Shown piece after piece: positions 7,914 through 16,735 of a stretch of 64,000 bases of DNA. Each line of letters opens with the position of its first letter. The first letter of the stretch is position 1. This DNA comes from Alcaligenes faecalis (lineage in GTDB: Bacteria; Pseudomonadota; Gammaproteobacteria; Burkholderiales; Burkholderiaceae_B). Below the pieces are notes generated by a model. The model was not told the origin of the DNA. It saw only the letters and a program-made list of their open reading frames with translations, and ran no database searches. The DNA is taken from contig NZ_CP031747.1 in the NCBI RefSeq assembly GCF_005311025.1, positions 1,488,001 to 1,552,000 of the forward strand, given 5' to 3'. The position numbers and the translations under genes are program-made.

Positions 7914-10900
7914 TCAGGCGGGAACTGCCTGAATTTCCGGGCCAGTGTTTTTCAACTGCTGCGACAACTCGGCAAAGCGGGCTTCATACTTCTTGGCCGA
8001 TTCCATTTTCACGGGACCGAAGCCGCGCAATTGTTGGGGCAGCTCGGCCAGTTCCAACGCTGTGGCGTAGTTGGCTTGATTCAGGTTCTTGCTCAAGCTG
8101 TTGAGCAGGCTCTGATATTCGCGCCAGAAGCGACGTTCCATACGACGCTCATGGGTGTAGCCAAATGGATCCAGTACCGTGTTGCGCAGACCTTTGCCTT
8201 TCGCCATCCAACGTAGCAAGGTGGCGGTGCGTGGGCCCAATGTGATCTTGCGCGGGCGGCCGGTAGATGGATCACGGCGTGCCAGCAAAGGAGGGGCGAA
8301 GTGGAAGCGCAAGGAGAAGTCACCTTCAAATTGCTGTTCCAGATCCTGGCGGAAAGCGGGCGAGCTGAACAGGCGGGCCACTTCGTACTCATCCTTGTAG
8401 GCCATCAGCTTGTACAAGCTGCGTGCGGCTTTTTCCGTCAAAGTAGGACGCTGACCCGGACGCAGTTTCTGTTCGGCTTCACGCAGAGCATTGATGGTGC
8501 TGCTAAAGCGCTGGGCATAAGCGGCGTTCTGGTATTGCTCCAGGCTGCTGGTGCAGCGCTGCATGATTTGTTCCAGTGTTTCGCGACGCTGCAAGGTTAC
8601 GACCTGAGCGGCTGGAGCCAGGAGGCTGGCCAGTGCTTTCTCATCGTGAGCCAGCACGCGACCCAAATGGAAGGCATCCAGGTTGGCTTGAATCGCCACA
8701 CCGTTCAGGCGGATAGCCTGTTCAACAGCCGCACTGCTAACGGGCATGGAACCTTGCTGCCAAGCCATGCCCATCAAGAGCATATTGGACAACAGGCTAT
8801 CGCCAAACAGCAGGGTGGCAGCCTGGTGAGCATTGAAAGAGCGCACCTGGTTTTCGCCAGCGGTGGTCTTGAGTTGGCTCAGCAAGTGCTGGGCATCCAA
8901 AGGGGCATCCGGGTTGCGGGTGAACTCGGCCGTGGGAGCCAGATATTCGTTGATGATGGCGTGGGTATGACCAGGACGCAGGCAGGAAAGGGCATTGGGG
9001 TGAGCGGCGGCCACCACGTCGCACAAGATCGCCAGGTCGGCTTGGCCGGGATCGACACGCACCGCACCCGTGTTCTCTTTATTGGCAGATAGACGGATGT
9101 GGCTGATGACGGTGCCGCCTTTTTGTGCCAGGCCCGTCATGTCCAGCACGGAGCTGGAGCGGCCTTCCAGGTGTACCGCCATGGAGAGCACCGCACCAAT
9201 AGTGATTACACCGGTACCACCCACACCGGCCACAATTACATTGCAGTCCTTGGCTTGAATATTGGGTTGTGGCAGCGTGTCCAGCTTGGCCAGCAACTGG
9301 GCTTTCATATCGGCCTGACCGTTTTGATCGCCACGGCGCAGGGCACCGCCCATCACCGACACAAAGCTGGGGCAGAAACCGTCCACGCAGGAGTAGTCCT
9401 TATTACAGCTGGACTGGTCGATCTGGCGCTTGCGGCCTTCGGGCGTTTCAGCAGGCACCAAAGACAAGCAGTTCGATTGCACACCGCAATCCCCACAGCC
9501 TTCGCAGACCGCCTTATTGATAAAGAGGCGACGAGCAGGATCGGGGTACTCGTTCTTTTTACGGCGACGGCGCTTTTCAGCCGCACAGGTCTGGTCGTGA
9601 ATCAAAATGGTGACGCCGGGGATCTCGCGCAGTTCGCGCTGCAAACGATCCAGCTCGCGACGGTGATGAACGTCCACACCGGCAGGCAGGCTGACACCGC
9701 GATAGCGCTCTGGCTCATCGGTGGTGATGACCACACGACGCGCACCTTCACCAATGGTCTGCTGACAAATGCGAGGCACAGATATCGGGCCGTCAACCGG
9801 CTGACCGCCTGTCATGGCAACCGCATCGTTGAACAGAATCTTGTAGGTAATGTTGGCACCCGCGGCAATGGCCTGACGAATCGCCAGATAGCCGGAGTGG
9901 AAATACGTGCCTTCACCCATGTTCTGGAACATATGGCCGGTCTGGATGAAGGGCGACAGGCCCACCCAGTCCGTGCCTTCGCCACCCATTTGAGTCAGAC
10001 CACGGGTTTTGCGGTCCATCCAGGTCGCCATGTAGTGGCAACCCACACCCGCCATAGCCTGGCTGCCTTCGGGTACTTTGGTGGAAGTATTGTGCGGACA
10101 GCCCGAACAGAAGTAGGGGCGACGAGTCAGACCATTGGTATCAATCGGTGCCAGGTTTTGCACCGTACAGGCAGGCAACTGTACATTGGCGTGATGGCCC
10201 AGCCAGCGACGCAGACCCACGGCCACACGGGCAGGGCTGAGCTGGCCATCGGCAGGGATCAGCACTTCATTTTCGATATCGCGCTTGCCCGACACAGTAG
10301 GGCGCTGGGCACGGTTAAAGAGCAGATTCTTTAACTGGTCTTCAATGATCGGGCCTTTTTCTTCAATGACCAGAACGTGGTCCAGGCCTTCAGTAAAATC
10401 GTTCAGTGATTGCGGGTTAACAGGCCAGCTCAAACCAATTTTCAGATGGCGAATGGCGGGCAGATTATCCAGACCGCTGAGTTGTTGCAGCGCGTCCAGC
10501 GTATCCAGTGTGGCTTTGCCGGTGGACACAATACCGATACGCGCATCAGGTGCCGCTTCCAGCACGCGGTCCAGGCTGTACTTGTGCGCAAATTCACGCA
10601 CGCTATCCAGGCGGGCGTCCAGCGTACCTTCCATGGAAGGGGTCAGGAATTTGCTCGGGTCGTAAGGGTGTTTGCCGCCTTGCTTGTCGGCCAAGGCCGG
10701 GGCCAGATCATCCAGAGGGGCAATCTCGAAAGAGCGGCCGCTTTCCACGGTTTCGGTAATGGCTTTGAAGGCCACCCAGGAGCCGGAGTAACGCGACAAG
10801 GCCCAGGCCCAGATACCAAAGCGTTCGTATTCTTCAACCGAGCTGGGGTTGACCACCGGGATGCCCCAGGCGATCAGGGATTGTTCGCTGGCGTGGGGAA

Positions 10901-11372
10901 TGGACGAGGACGAGGCCACGTGATCATCACCCACAATCATCAGGACGCCACCGTGTTGGGAGGCACCGGCAGCATGGCCGTGGTGCAAGGCATCGCCCGC
11001 GCGGTCTACACCGGGGCCCTTGCCATACCACATGGAGAACACGCCATCGACGGTACGGTCGGCACGCTCGCCAGCTTGCTGGGTGCCCATAATCATGGAG
11101 GCGGCCAGGTCTTCGTTAATAGCGGGTTGGAAACGGACCTTGGCCTGGTCCAGATACTTCTGCGCCTTCCACATGATCATGTCCACGCCACCCAGCGGCG
11201 AACCACGGTAGCCGGAGACAAAACCGGCGGTGTTCAAACCGTGTTCTTTATCCAGGCGAGCCTGGGTCAGCAACATGCGCACCAGGGCCTGTGTGCCAGT
11301 TAAAAAGATGCGTCCTGATTGTGCGGTCAGGTTGTCGCTTAGCTTGTATTGAGTGTCGACGGACTGCGTCAT
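7914..11372 (-). CDS. Fused indolepyruvate ferredoxin oxidoreductase (IorA-IorB type)
   Basis: 1152 residues. The enzyme oxidatively decarboxylates aryl-pyruvates (indolepyruvate or phenylpyruvate from aromatic amino acids) to acyl-CoA using thiamine diphosphate and Fe-S centres. The N-terminal half carries pyrimidine- and diphosphate-binding domains, with CSGCPHNTST near 415 and GEGTYFHSG ... FNDAVAMTGG near 490-525. A cysteine-rich Fe-S segment follows at about 635-690 (CEGCGDCGVQSNC, then CNKDYSC and CPSF). The gamma-type domain begins near 715 (VAGVGGTGVITIGAVL, MTGLAQKGG). Archaea use two polypeptides, whereas this long fused form is typical of proteobacteria. An Lrp/AsnC regulator is divergent 112 bp away, fitting amino-acid-responsive control. 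It has its own terminator. Family is sure; exact substrate range is not shown by sequence. Confidence 0.92.
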   Translation of the reverse strand: MTQSVDTQYKLSDNLTAQSGRIFLTGTQALVRMLLTQARLDKEHGLNTAGFVSGYRGSPLGGVDMIMWKAQKYLDQAKVRFQPAINEDLAASMIMGTQQAGERADRTVDGVFSMWYGKGPGVDRAGDALHHGHAAGASQHGGVLMIVGDDHVASSSSIPHASEQSLIAWGIPVVNPSSVEEYERFGIWAWALSRYSGSWVAFKAITETVESGRSFEIAPLDDLAPALADKQGGKHPYDPSKFLTPSMEGTLDARLDSVREFAHKYSLDRVLEAAPDARIGIVSTGKATLDTLDALQQLSGLDNLPAIRHLKIGLSWPVNPQSLNDFTEGLDHVLVIEEKGPIIEDQLKNLLFNRAQRPTVSGKRDIENEVLIPADGQLSPARVAVGLRRWLGHHANVQLPACTVQNLAPIDTNGLTRRPYFCSGCPHNTSTKVPEGSQAMAGVGCHYMATWMDRKTRGLTQMGGEGTDWVGLSPFIQTGHMFQNMGEGTYFHSGYLAIRQAIAAGANITYKILFNDAVAMTGGQPVDGPISVPRICQQTIGEGARRVVITTDEPERYRGVSLPAGVDVHHRRELDRLQRELREIPGVTILIHDQTCAAEKRRRRKKNEYPDPARRLFINKAVCEGCGDCGVQSNCLSLVPAETPEGRKRQIDQSSCNKDYSCVDGFCPSFVSVMGGALRRGDQNGQADMKAQLLAKLDTLPQPNIQAKDCNVIVAGVGGTGVITIGAVLSMAVHLEGRSSSVLDMTGLAQKGGTVISHIRLSANKENTGAVRVDPGQADLAILCDVVAAAHPNALSCLRPGHTHAIINEYLAPTAEFTRNPDAPLDAQHLLSQLKTTAGENQVRSFNAHQAATLLFGDSLLSNMLLMGMAWQQGSMPVSSAAVEQAIRLNGVAIQANLDAFHLGRVLAHDEKALASLLAPAAQVVTLQRRETLEQIMQRCTSSLEQYQNAAYAQRFSSTINALREAEQKLRPGQRPTLTEKAARSLYKLMAYKDEYEVARLFSSPAFRQDLEQQFEGDFSLRFHFAPPLLARRDPSTGRPRKITLGPRTATLLRWMAKGKGLRNTVLDPFGYTHERRMERRFWREYQSLLNSLSKNLNQANYATALELAELPQQLRGFGPVKMESAKKYEARFAELSQQLKNTGPEIQAVPA

Positions 11373-11484
11373 GATGAAACCTCCAGATAGAGATCATGAT
11401 AGAGAGTCTGCCCTCGCTTTTTTTTGCGTTATAGTTGCGTGTATTCCCTATTCTTTGAAATGTTCATTTCGTAAATATTCAAAT

Positions 11485-11943
11485 ATGGATAAAACTGACT
11501 TAAAAATATTGGATGCCTTGCAGCTGGATGGCCGAGCCTCGGCTCAGCAGGTCTCCGAGCAGGTGGGTTTGTCCACTGCGCCCGTGTGGCGGCGCATCAA
11601 AAATCTGGAAAAAAACAAGGTTATCCAAGGCTATTATGCGCGCGTGGATCGCCGTCAGGTGGGACTGCAAAGTTGCATGTTTACCCAGATCAGTCTGGAC
11701 CGTCACTCGGGTGAAATAGTCGATAACTTCATTCGTGCCGTGCGCGATGCGCCCGAGATTCTGGAATGCCACGCCGTGACTGGCGATGCGGATTTTCTGC
11801 TCAAGATCATGGTGCCCAGCGCGGAGTCCTACGACGATTTCCTGCATCGCTTTCTGTTCAATATGCCGGGCGTGCGTCAAACCCGTACGATTGTGGCCAT
11901 GCGTGAAATCAAAAACGTGACCCGACTGCCTTTGCCACTTTGA
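11485..11943 (+). CDS. Lrp/AsnC-family transcriptional regulator
   Basis: 152 residues from ATG 11485 (MDKTDLKILDALQLDG), the usual start for this family; in-frame codons further upstream give an implausible extension. The N-terminal AsnC-type helix-turn-helix (about 2-60, with SAQQVSEQVGLSTAPVWRRIKNLE) is followed by the RAM effector-binding domain (about 65-150, with AVTGDADFLLKIMV). Lrp proteins assemble as dimers and octamers and sense amino acids. Divergent placement from the arylpyruvate oxidoreductase suggests it controls aromatic amino acid catabolism. No clear Shine-Dalgarno precedes the start. GAAAT-N4-ATTTC at 11457-11470 could be part of an autoregulatory site. Confidence 0.93.
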   Translation: MDKTDLKILDALQLDGRASAQQVSEQVGLSTAPVWRRIKNLEKNKVIQGYYARVDRRQVGLQSCMFTQISLDRHSGEIVDNFIRAVRDAPEILECHAVTGDADFLLKIMVPSAESYDDFLHRFLFNMPGVRQTRTIVAMREIKNVTRLPLPL

Positions 11944-12042
11944 AGCATCTTGTTATGGGGTAATACAAGCGCCTTCGGGTAGAATAATCAGGATTCGCCG
12001 GCCTGTGGTGGGTCGGTATGTACGCATGAAGGACGGGGTTTT

Positions 12043-12552
12043 ATGACGAAGGCGAATATCTTGCGACGCACTTCCTGGGTTGCTGTGCTGGCTACTGTGT
12101 TTTTAAGCGCCTGCGCGGTCAAGGCGCCGGCTCCCGAGCCTGCTGCACAAGCGGCTGCCAAGCCTGTTCATCCTGCATGTCAGCCTGCTGCAGCTGGGGA
12201 ACAATTGGCTGGTAACTGGTTAAGCAAACACCGCCAGAAAGGCGTGGTTGGCGAGCTGCGTACCTTGTTCACTTTGCAAGCCGACGGTTCCATGGCCTAT
12301 ACCGAACAGGTCAAGCGTCCTAACAAACCTTCGCAAGGTTTGAACGAAAGCGGCTGTTGGGTACGCAAGGGCAATGATTTGCAAATCAGCACGCAAGAAT
12401 CCAATGGCGTCACCACCGAACCTGGCGACCCGATTTACGAAAACCACTACAACATCGTCAGCCTGACAGCCCGCAATCTGGTGCTGCGTGACCAAAGTGG
12501 TACCACCTATCGCTTGACCAGAATGTCGCCTGGCTACCGCCTGCCATTCTGA
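12043..12552 (+). CDS. Hypothetical lipoprotein
   Basis: 169 residues. The signal peptide ends in a lipobox (VFLSAC, Cys near residue 25), followed by an Ala/Pro-rich linker and a C-terminal domain from about 55. GEQLAGNWLSKH, FTLQADGSMAYTEQ, SGCWVRKGNDLQIS and YRLTRM read like the strands of a small lipocalin-like or META-like beta barrel. I do not recognise a named family and assign no function. GACGGGG lies a few bases before the ATG. A strong terminator follows. The position between the Lrp gene and yaeQ gives no functional clue. Confidence 0.75.
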   Translation: MTKANILRRTSWVAVLATVFLSACAVKAPAPEPAAQAAAKPVHPACQPAAAGEQLAGNWLSKHRQKGVVGELRTLFTLQADGSMAYTEQVKRPNKPSQGLNESGCWVRKGNDLQISTQESNGVTTEPGDPIYENHYNIVSLTARNLVLRDQSGTTYRLTRMSPGYRLPF

Positions 12553-12574
12553 TCTCTGCTTGCTTGAATGATTC

Positions 12575-12604
12575 CTGGCCGTCCTGGGGGCGGCCAGTTT
12601 TTTG
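12575..12604 (+). terminator. Terminator after the lipoprotein gene
   Basis: CTGGCCG (12575-12581) and CGGCCAG (12591-12597) enclose a G-rich loop and are followed by six T. It ends about 25 bp before the yaeQ start. Confidence 0.8.
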
Positions 12605-12628
12605 TCTGTTTCTTTTGCTGGACGCTCC

Positions 12629-13177
12629 ATGGCTCTGCGCGCGACGATTTATAAAGCTGAACTTAATGTGGCCGATAACGACCGGGCCTACTACGGCAGT
12701 CATACCCTGACGCTGGCCCGTCACCCCTCCGAGACCGAAGAGCGTCTGATGGTGCGTTTGTTGGCTTACGGTTTGTATGCGCAAGCGGACGAAGCCTTGA
12801 GCTTTTCGCGCGGGCTAAGCGACTCGGACGAGCCCGCCTTGTGGGAACATGATCTGGGCGGCAATTTGCTGCATTGGCTGGAGGTAGGCCTGCCGGACGA
12901 TAGACGTCTGATCAAAGCCAGTGGCCGTGCTGACAAGGTGACGGTGCTGGCCTATGGCCGCAATGTCTCCGTCTGGTGGAGTGGCATCAAGGACAAGATC
13001 AGCCGCGCCCGCAATATACAGGTCTATGCGCTGGATACCGCCGGGACTGACGCCTTAGCCGCCCTGGCCGAGCGTGGCATGACCATCAATCTGAATGTCC
13101 AGGACGGCACGGTCTGGGCCAGTAGCGATAAGGGCGAAGCGACAATTGAAATCAGCCACCTGAATGCGGCTGTTTGA
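12629..13177 (+). CDS. yaeQ: YaeQ family protein
   Basis: 182 residues from ATG 12629 (MALRATIYKAELNVAD), the same size as E. coli YaeQ (181); a longer frame from 12602 would start inside the preceding terminator. Family marks are the N-terminal ALRATIYKAEL, HPSETEERLMVRLLAYGLYA, a run of acidic residues around GLSDSDEPALW, and GRADKVTVLAYG. YaeQ has a PD-(D/E)XK nuclease-like fold and was once reported as a suppressor linked to RfaH; its true role is unknown. No clear ribosome binding site is visible. It is probably a single-gene unit. Confidence 0.93.
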   Translation: MALRATIYKAELNVADNDRAYYGSHTLTLARHPSETEERLMVRLLAYGLYAQADEALSFSRGLSDSDEPALWEHDLGGNLLHWLEVGLPDDRRLIKASGRADKVTVLAYGRNVSVWWSGIKDKISRARNIQVYALDTAGTDALAALAERGMTINLNVQDGTVWASSDKGEATIEISHLNAAV

Positions 13178-13320
13178 TATGAGCCAACTGCTTGCAACGA
13201 AGTAACCTGGCTCGCCGGAGCCAAAGAGCATCGGGCAAGTGGCTTTGGAGTCGGCCTTAGGTGGTATGCAGGTTTAACGTCGATAGACGAGCCATCGAGC
13301 CGATGTCAGGGTACCAAGCA

Positions 13321-13353
13321 AAAAGAAGGGCATCTCGAATGAGATGCCCTTTA
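13321..13353 (-). terminator. Terminator of gltX
   Basis: GGGCATCTC (13329-13337) pairs with GAGATGCCC (13342-13350). On the minus strand the hairpin is followed by CTTCTTTTT. It lies about 25 bp past the gltX stop. Confidence 0.85.
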
Positions 13354-13374
13354 TGTAAGCCTTAGCTATAACGC

Positions 13375-14784
13375 TTACAGCCCAGCCAAACGTCCCAACA
13401 CCTTGTCGCGTCCAACCAAAGCCAGCACCGCATCCACCGCAGGCGTCTGCTTCTGTCCTGTCACTGCCACGCGCAAAGGAATCGCCAGCTTGGGCATTTT
13501 CACCTCGTGATCCGCCAGAACCTGCTTGATCAAAGCAGCCAGATTCTCCGTATTCCACTGCGGCAAGCTAATCGCCTTGCTGGCAAAGTCCCGCAGCAAA
13601 ACACGCGCTTCCGGCGTCAACACCTCGGCCATCAGCTCATCGCTGGCAGGCTCGAAAGGACGGCAGAATAACAAAGCACCTTCAGCCAGCTGATTCAAGG
13701 TCTCGGCACGGTCTTTCAACAAACCCATGATGCCGGGCAAATCCTGACCATCCGTCTTGCCACCCAAGGCCTCAATACGGGGAGCCACACGCTCGGCCAG
13801 ATCCGCATTGTCACTGGCCTTGATGTAATGGGCGTTCACCCAGTTCAACTTCTTGGGATCCCACTGCGAAGCCGACTTGCTCAGACTGCGCGTATCAAAC
13901 CACTCTACCAACTGCTCGCGAGTGAACAGCTCGTCATCACCATGACTCCAGCCCAAACGGGCCAGGTAATTGATCATGGCTTCAGGCAGATAACCGTCCT
14001 TGTCGTAATCCATGATGCTGACCGCACCATGACGCTTGGACAGCTTCTCGCCATCAGGACCCAGAATCATGGGCACATGACCGTACTCAGGCAAAGTCGC
14101 ACCCAAAGCCTGCAAAATCACAATTTGACGTGGCGTGTTGTTCACGTGATCGTCACCGCGAATCACATGAGTGATCGCCATGTCCCAATCGTCCACCACC
14201 ACGCAGAAGTTGTATGTAGGCGTGCCATCCGGGCGGGCAATGACCAGATCGTCCAGCTCGCTGTTATCAAAGCTGATGCGGCCCTTCACCATATCGTCCC
14301 AGCTGGTTGCGCCGGACTGGGGGCTCTTGAAACGAACTACAGGCTTGCGATCAGCCGGGATGGCAGGCAATTGCTTGCCAGCCTCAGGACGCCAGGTACC
14401 GTCATAACGAGGCTTCAAACCCTGAACACGCGCTTTTTCGCGCATGGCTTCCACTTCCTCGGGGCTGCTGTAGCAGTAATAGGCATGGCCGTCTTTCAGC
14501 AACTGGGCGATGACCTCGCGGTAACGATCCATGCGCTGCATCTGGTAGAACGGACCTTCGTCCGCATCCAGGCCCAACCATTGCATACCATCCAGAATGC
14601 CTTGCACCGCCTCGGGGGTGGAACGCTCCAGATCCGTATCCTCAATACGCAGCACAAAAGTGCCTTGATGATGACGGGCAAAGGCCCAGGAGAACAGTGC
14701 AGTGCGCGCGCCGCCCAGGTGCAGATAACCAGTGGGCGAGGGGGCAAAACGGGTGCGGATGACGTTGGAAGTAGACGTGCTCAT
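13375..14784 (-). CDS. gltX: Glutamyl-tRNA synthetase
   Basis: 469 residues from ATG 14784, giving the family-typical start a few residues before [20 protein letters not shown]; an in-frame ATG at 14820 adds 12 unlikely residues. The enzyme charges tRNA-Glu with glutamate. Visible are the HIGH-type motif GYLHLGG, the GluRS Rossmann core ([23 protein letters not shown]), and the KMSKS-type motif KLSKRHG near residue 245. The alpha-helical anticodon-binding C-terminus ends in [14 protein letters not shown]. It has its own terminator, and the neighbouring response regulator gene on the same strand lies beyond the gltX start. Identification is secure. Confidence 0.97.
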   Translation of the reverse strand: MSTSTSNVIRTRFAPSPTGYLHLGGARTALFSWAFARHHQGTFVLRIEDTDLERSTPEAVQGILDGMQWLGLDADEGPFYQMQRMDRYREVIAQLLKDGHAYYCYSSPEEVEAMREKARVQGLKPRYDGTWRPEAGKQLPAIPADRKPVVRFKSPQSGATSWDDMVKGRISFDNSELDDLVIARPDGTPTYNFCVVVDDWDMAITHVIRGDDHVNNTPRQIVILQALGATLPEYGHVPMILGPDGEKLSKRHGAVSIMDYDKDGYLPEAMINYLARLGWSHGDDELFTREQLVEWFDTRSLSKSASQWDPKKLNWVNAHYIKASDNADLAERVAPRIEALGGKTDGQDLPGIMGLLKDRAETLNQLAEGALLFCRPFEPASDELMAEVLTPEARVLLRDFASKAISLPQWNTENLAALIKQVLADHEVKMPKLAIPLRVAVTGQKQTPAVDAVLALVGRDKVLGRLAGL

Positions 14785-14887
14785 AACTTGTGTGTGGCCT
14801 TGACCTTGGGAAGCCCGCATACGGGACCGAATCTGCGTATTTTAACCCAGCACGCCAACTAGGAAAGAACCGCCGCGTAGAACTGTC

Positions 14888-15529
14888 CTAATGGCCGCTT
14901 TCTGTATTGAGTTGATCGAACTGGCGCACCAGTTCCGCCAGCGACCCGGCTTGCATTTTTTGCATCACGCGGGCGCGGCGAACTTTGACCGTCACTTCCT
15001 TCACATCCAGCTCGGCCGCGATCTGTTTGTTCAGCAGGCCTTGCACCACCCGCTCAAAGACATCGCGCTCGCCGGCGTTCAGGCTGTCCCAGCGTTGCTG
15101 CAAAGTCAGCCGGGTTCTGGCTTCTTCCTTGCGCTGCGCATCAGCAGCCAGAGCCGACTGCACGGCATCAATCAGGGCCTGATCTACAAAAGGCTTGGTC
15201 AGAAAATCCCAGGCACCATGCTTGATGGCCTTGACCGCCATATGAATATCGCCGTGGCCAGTAATAAAGATGACCGGCATATGCAGCTCGCGCGATTCCA
15301 TCTGCAAATGAAAATCCGTGCCGCTTTGCTCGGGCATGCGCACATCCAGCACCAGACAGGCAGGGGCGTCAGATAAGGGATGCGCCAGAAAGTCCCGCGT
15401 AGAAGCAAAGCTCAGCGCGTTCAAGCCTACGCTGGCCAGCAAATCGTCCAGGGCAGCGCGAACGGACGGGTCATCATCAATGATGTAGACGGTGGGCGTG
15501 TTCAGAGAGGAATCCAGATTTTCTGTCAT
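14888..15529 (-). CDS. FixJ/NarL-family response regulator
   Basis: 213 residues. The receiver domain (about 12-128) has acidic residues IIDDD, phosphoacceptor Asp62 in LVLDVRMP, Thr in FITGHGD and Lys in LTKPF. The C-terminal LuxR-type helix-turn-helix (about 145-205) contains LNKQIAAELDVKEVTVKVRRARVMQKM. The start codon overlaps the kinase stop by 4 bp (ATGA), so the pair is translationally coupled. FixJ/TodT-type regulators activate transcription when phosphorylated; the target genes here are unknown. It is downstream of the kinase gene on the minus strand. Confidence 0.93.
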   Translation of the reverse strand: MTENLDSSLNTPTVYIIDDDPSVRAALDDLLASVGLNALSFASTRDFLAHPLSDAPACLVLDVRMPEQSGTDFHLQMESRELHMPVIFITGHGDIHMAVKAIKHGAWDFLTKPFVDQALIDAVQSALAADAQRKEEARTRLTLQQRWDSLNAGERDVFERVVQGLLNKQIAAELDVKEVTVKVRRARVMQKMQAGSLAELVRQFDQLNTESGH

Positions 15530-16605
15530 GGCGCCAAAGGTAAGGTGAAATGAAAGGCAGCACCGCCATCGGCTTGGTCAGTGGCCCAGATATGGCCGTT
15601 ATTGGCATCAATAATGGTGCGGCTGATGGTCAGGCCCAGGCCCAGGCCGCTTGCCTTGGTGGTCCAGAAGGTATCAAACAATTGGGACAGCTGCGTGCCT
15701 GACAAGCCGGGACCATTATCCTTGATGGAAAACAGCACCTTGTTGGCTTGCGGCTTGTCGCCGGGCAAAACGCTGGTTTCTATGGTGATATGAGCCGCAT
15801 GATAGTCCGAGGGAGGGGACAGGGCTTCAATGGCATTGAGCAGCAAATTGGCCATCACCTGCTGAATCTGAACCCGGTCGGCAAAGACCTGGGGCAGATC
15901 GGACTGCAAGGCCAGACGCAGATCAATATGCTGACGTCGCATCTCGCCACCGGACAGGCTAAGCAGTTCGGTCAGAGCCAGATTCAAATCAAACGCGCTG
16001 CTGGTGGGGGCTTCGTTACGGGTAATGCTGCGTACCCGATCCAGCACATCCTTGGCGCGCTGGGCGTCGTACACAATACGCTGCGCGGCAGCCTGTGCCT
16101 TCTCGACATTAGGGGGCGAGGCTTCCAGCCAGCGCTGACAGGCGCCCGCGCTGCTGTTGATGGCGGCCAAAGGCTGGCTGACTTCATGGGCAATCGAGGT
16201 GCTGAGCTGACCCAGGGTAGTCAAACGGGATAGACGCAGCAAATGCTCGCGTGTCTCATGAGCCGCTGCCTGTACAGACTTGAGCTTCAGCCCCAGATAG
16301 GAGGTGATCGCGATGGCAATAATACTGATGCCGGTATTGACCAGGCCCACGTCGTAGTCGCCCGAGCGGGTCAGCAGAAAACTGACCACGGTCAGCACCA
16401 TGCTGATGGTGGTCAGGGCAACAACTTGCCGTGCCGACAGAAAACGAATCGCTATCAGCAGCAGCGGGGTGTGAAAGACCGCAGCGGCGATAGCGTAGTT
16501 GGTGACGGTATCGGCAATGAAGACCAGCGCCATCAAAATACAGATGCCGGTCAGGGCCAAGGCTCGGTAGGTTTTGCTCGATAGGAAGCGAAGGGGTGGT
16601 GTCAT
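15526..16605 (-). CDS. Membrane sensor histidine kinase (FixL-like)
   Basis: 359 residues from ATG 16605, which has GAAAG close upstream and places the membrane helices at the N-terminus; a longer frame from 16752 adds 49 unconvincing residues. Four or so hydrophobic helices (about 13-30, 36-54, 60-79, 88-107) with very short loops suggest sensing within or at the membrane. HisKA phosphoacceptor His140 lies in SIAHEVSQPLAAI, followed by an HATPase domain with NLLLNAIEAL, DNGPGLSG and GLGLGLTISRTII. The HEVSQPL signature and the FixJ partner place it with FixL/DctB-like kinases, but no PAS domain is visible. Its signal is unknown. mgtA lies upstream on the same strand. Confidence 0.92.
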   Translation of the reverse strand: MTPPLRFLSSKTYRALALTGICILMALVFIADTVTNYAIAAAVFHTPLLLIAIRFLSARQVVALTTISMVLTVVSFLLTRSGDYDVGLVNTGISIIAIAITSYLGLKLKSVQAAAHETREHLLRLSRLTTLGQLSTSIAHEVSQPLAAINSSAGACQRWLEASPPNVEKAQAAAQRIVYDAQRAKDVLDRVRSITRNEAPTSSAFDLNLALTELLSLSGGEMRRQHIDLRLALQSDLPQVFADRVQIQQVMANLLLNAIEALSPPSDYHAAHITIETSVLPGDKPQANKVLFSIKDNGPGLSGTQLSQLFDTFWTTKASGLGLGLTISRTIIDANNGHIWATDQADGGAAFHFTLPLAP

Positions 16606-16690
16606 ATCTTTCGTGTATGGGCCAGACTGCAGGATGGTGTCTGTCGTGTGGCCATCATATACCCGAGGTTCTTTCAGAATGTGCGTTAAG

Positions 16691-16724
16691 GCCTGGGCCA
16701 CCGAAAGGATTTCCGGGGGCCCAG
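16691..16724 (-). terminator. Possible terminator after mgtA
   Basis: CTGGGCC (16693-16699) and GGCCCAG (16718-16724) enclose a second, imperfect CCGAAA/TTCCGG stem. There is no clear U-run, so termination is uncertain and read-through into the kinase gene is possible. Confidence 0.4.
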
Positions 16725-16735
16725 ACCTGTCCGAC

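Noticed and set aside
9099-10334. 411-residue plus-strand frame inside the oxidoreductase gene
   Set aside because: It is antisense to a well-conserved coding region with clear motifs; composition is His/Thr/Arg-rich shadow sequence.
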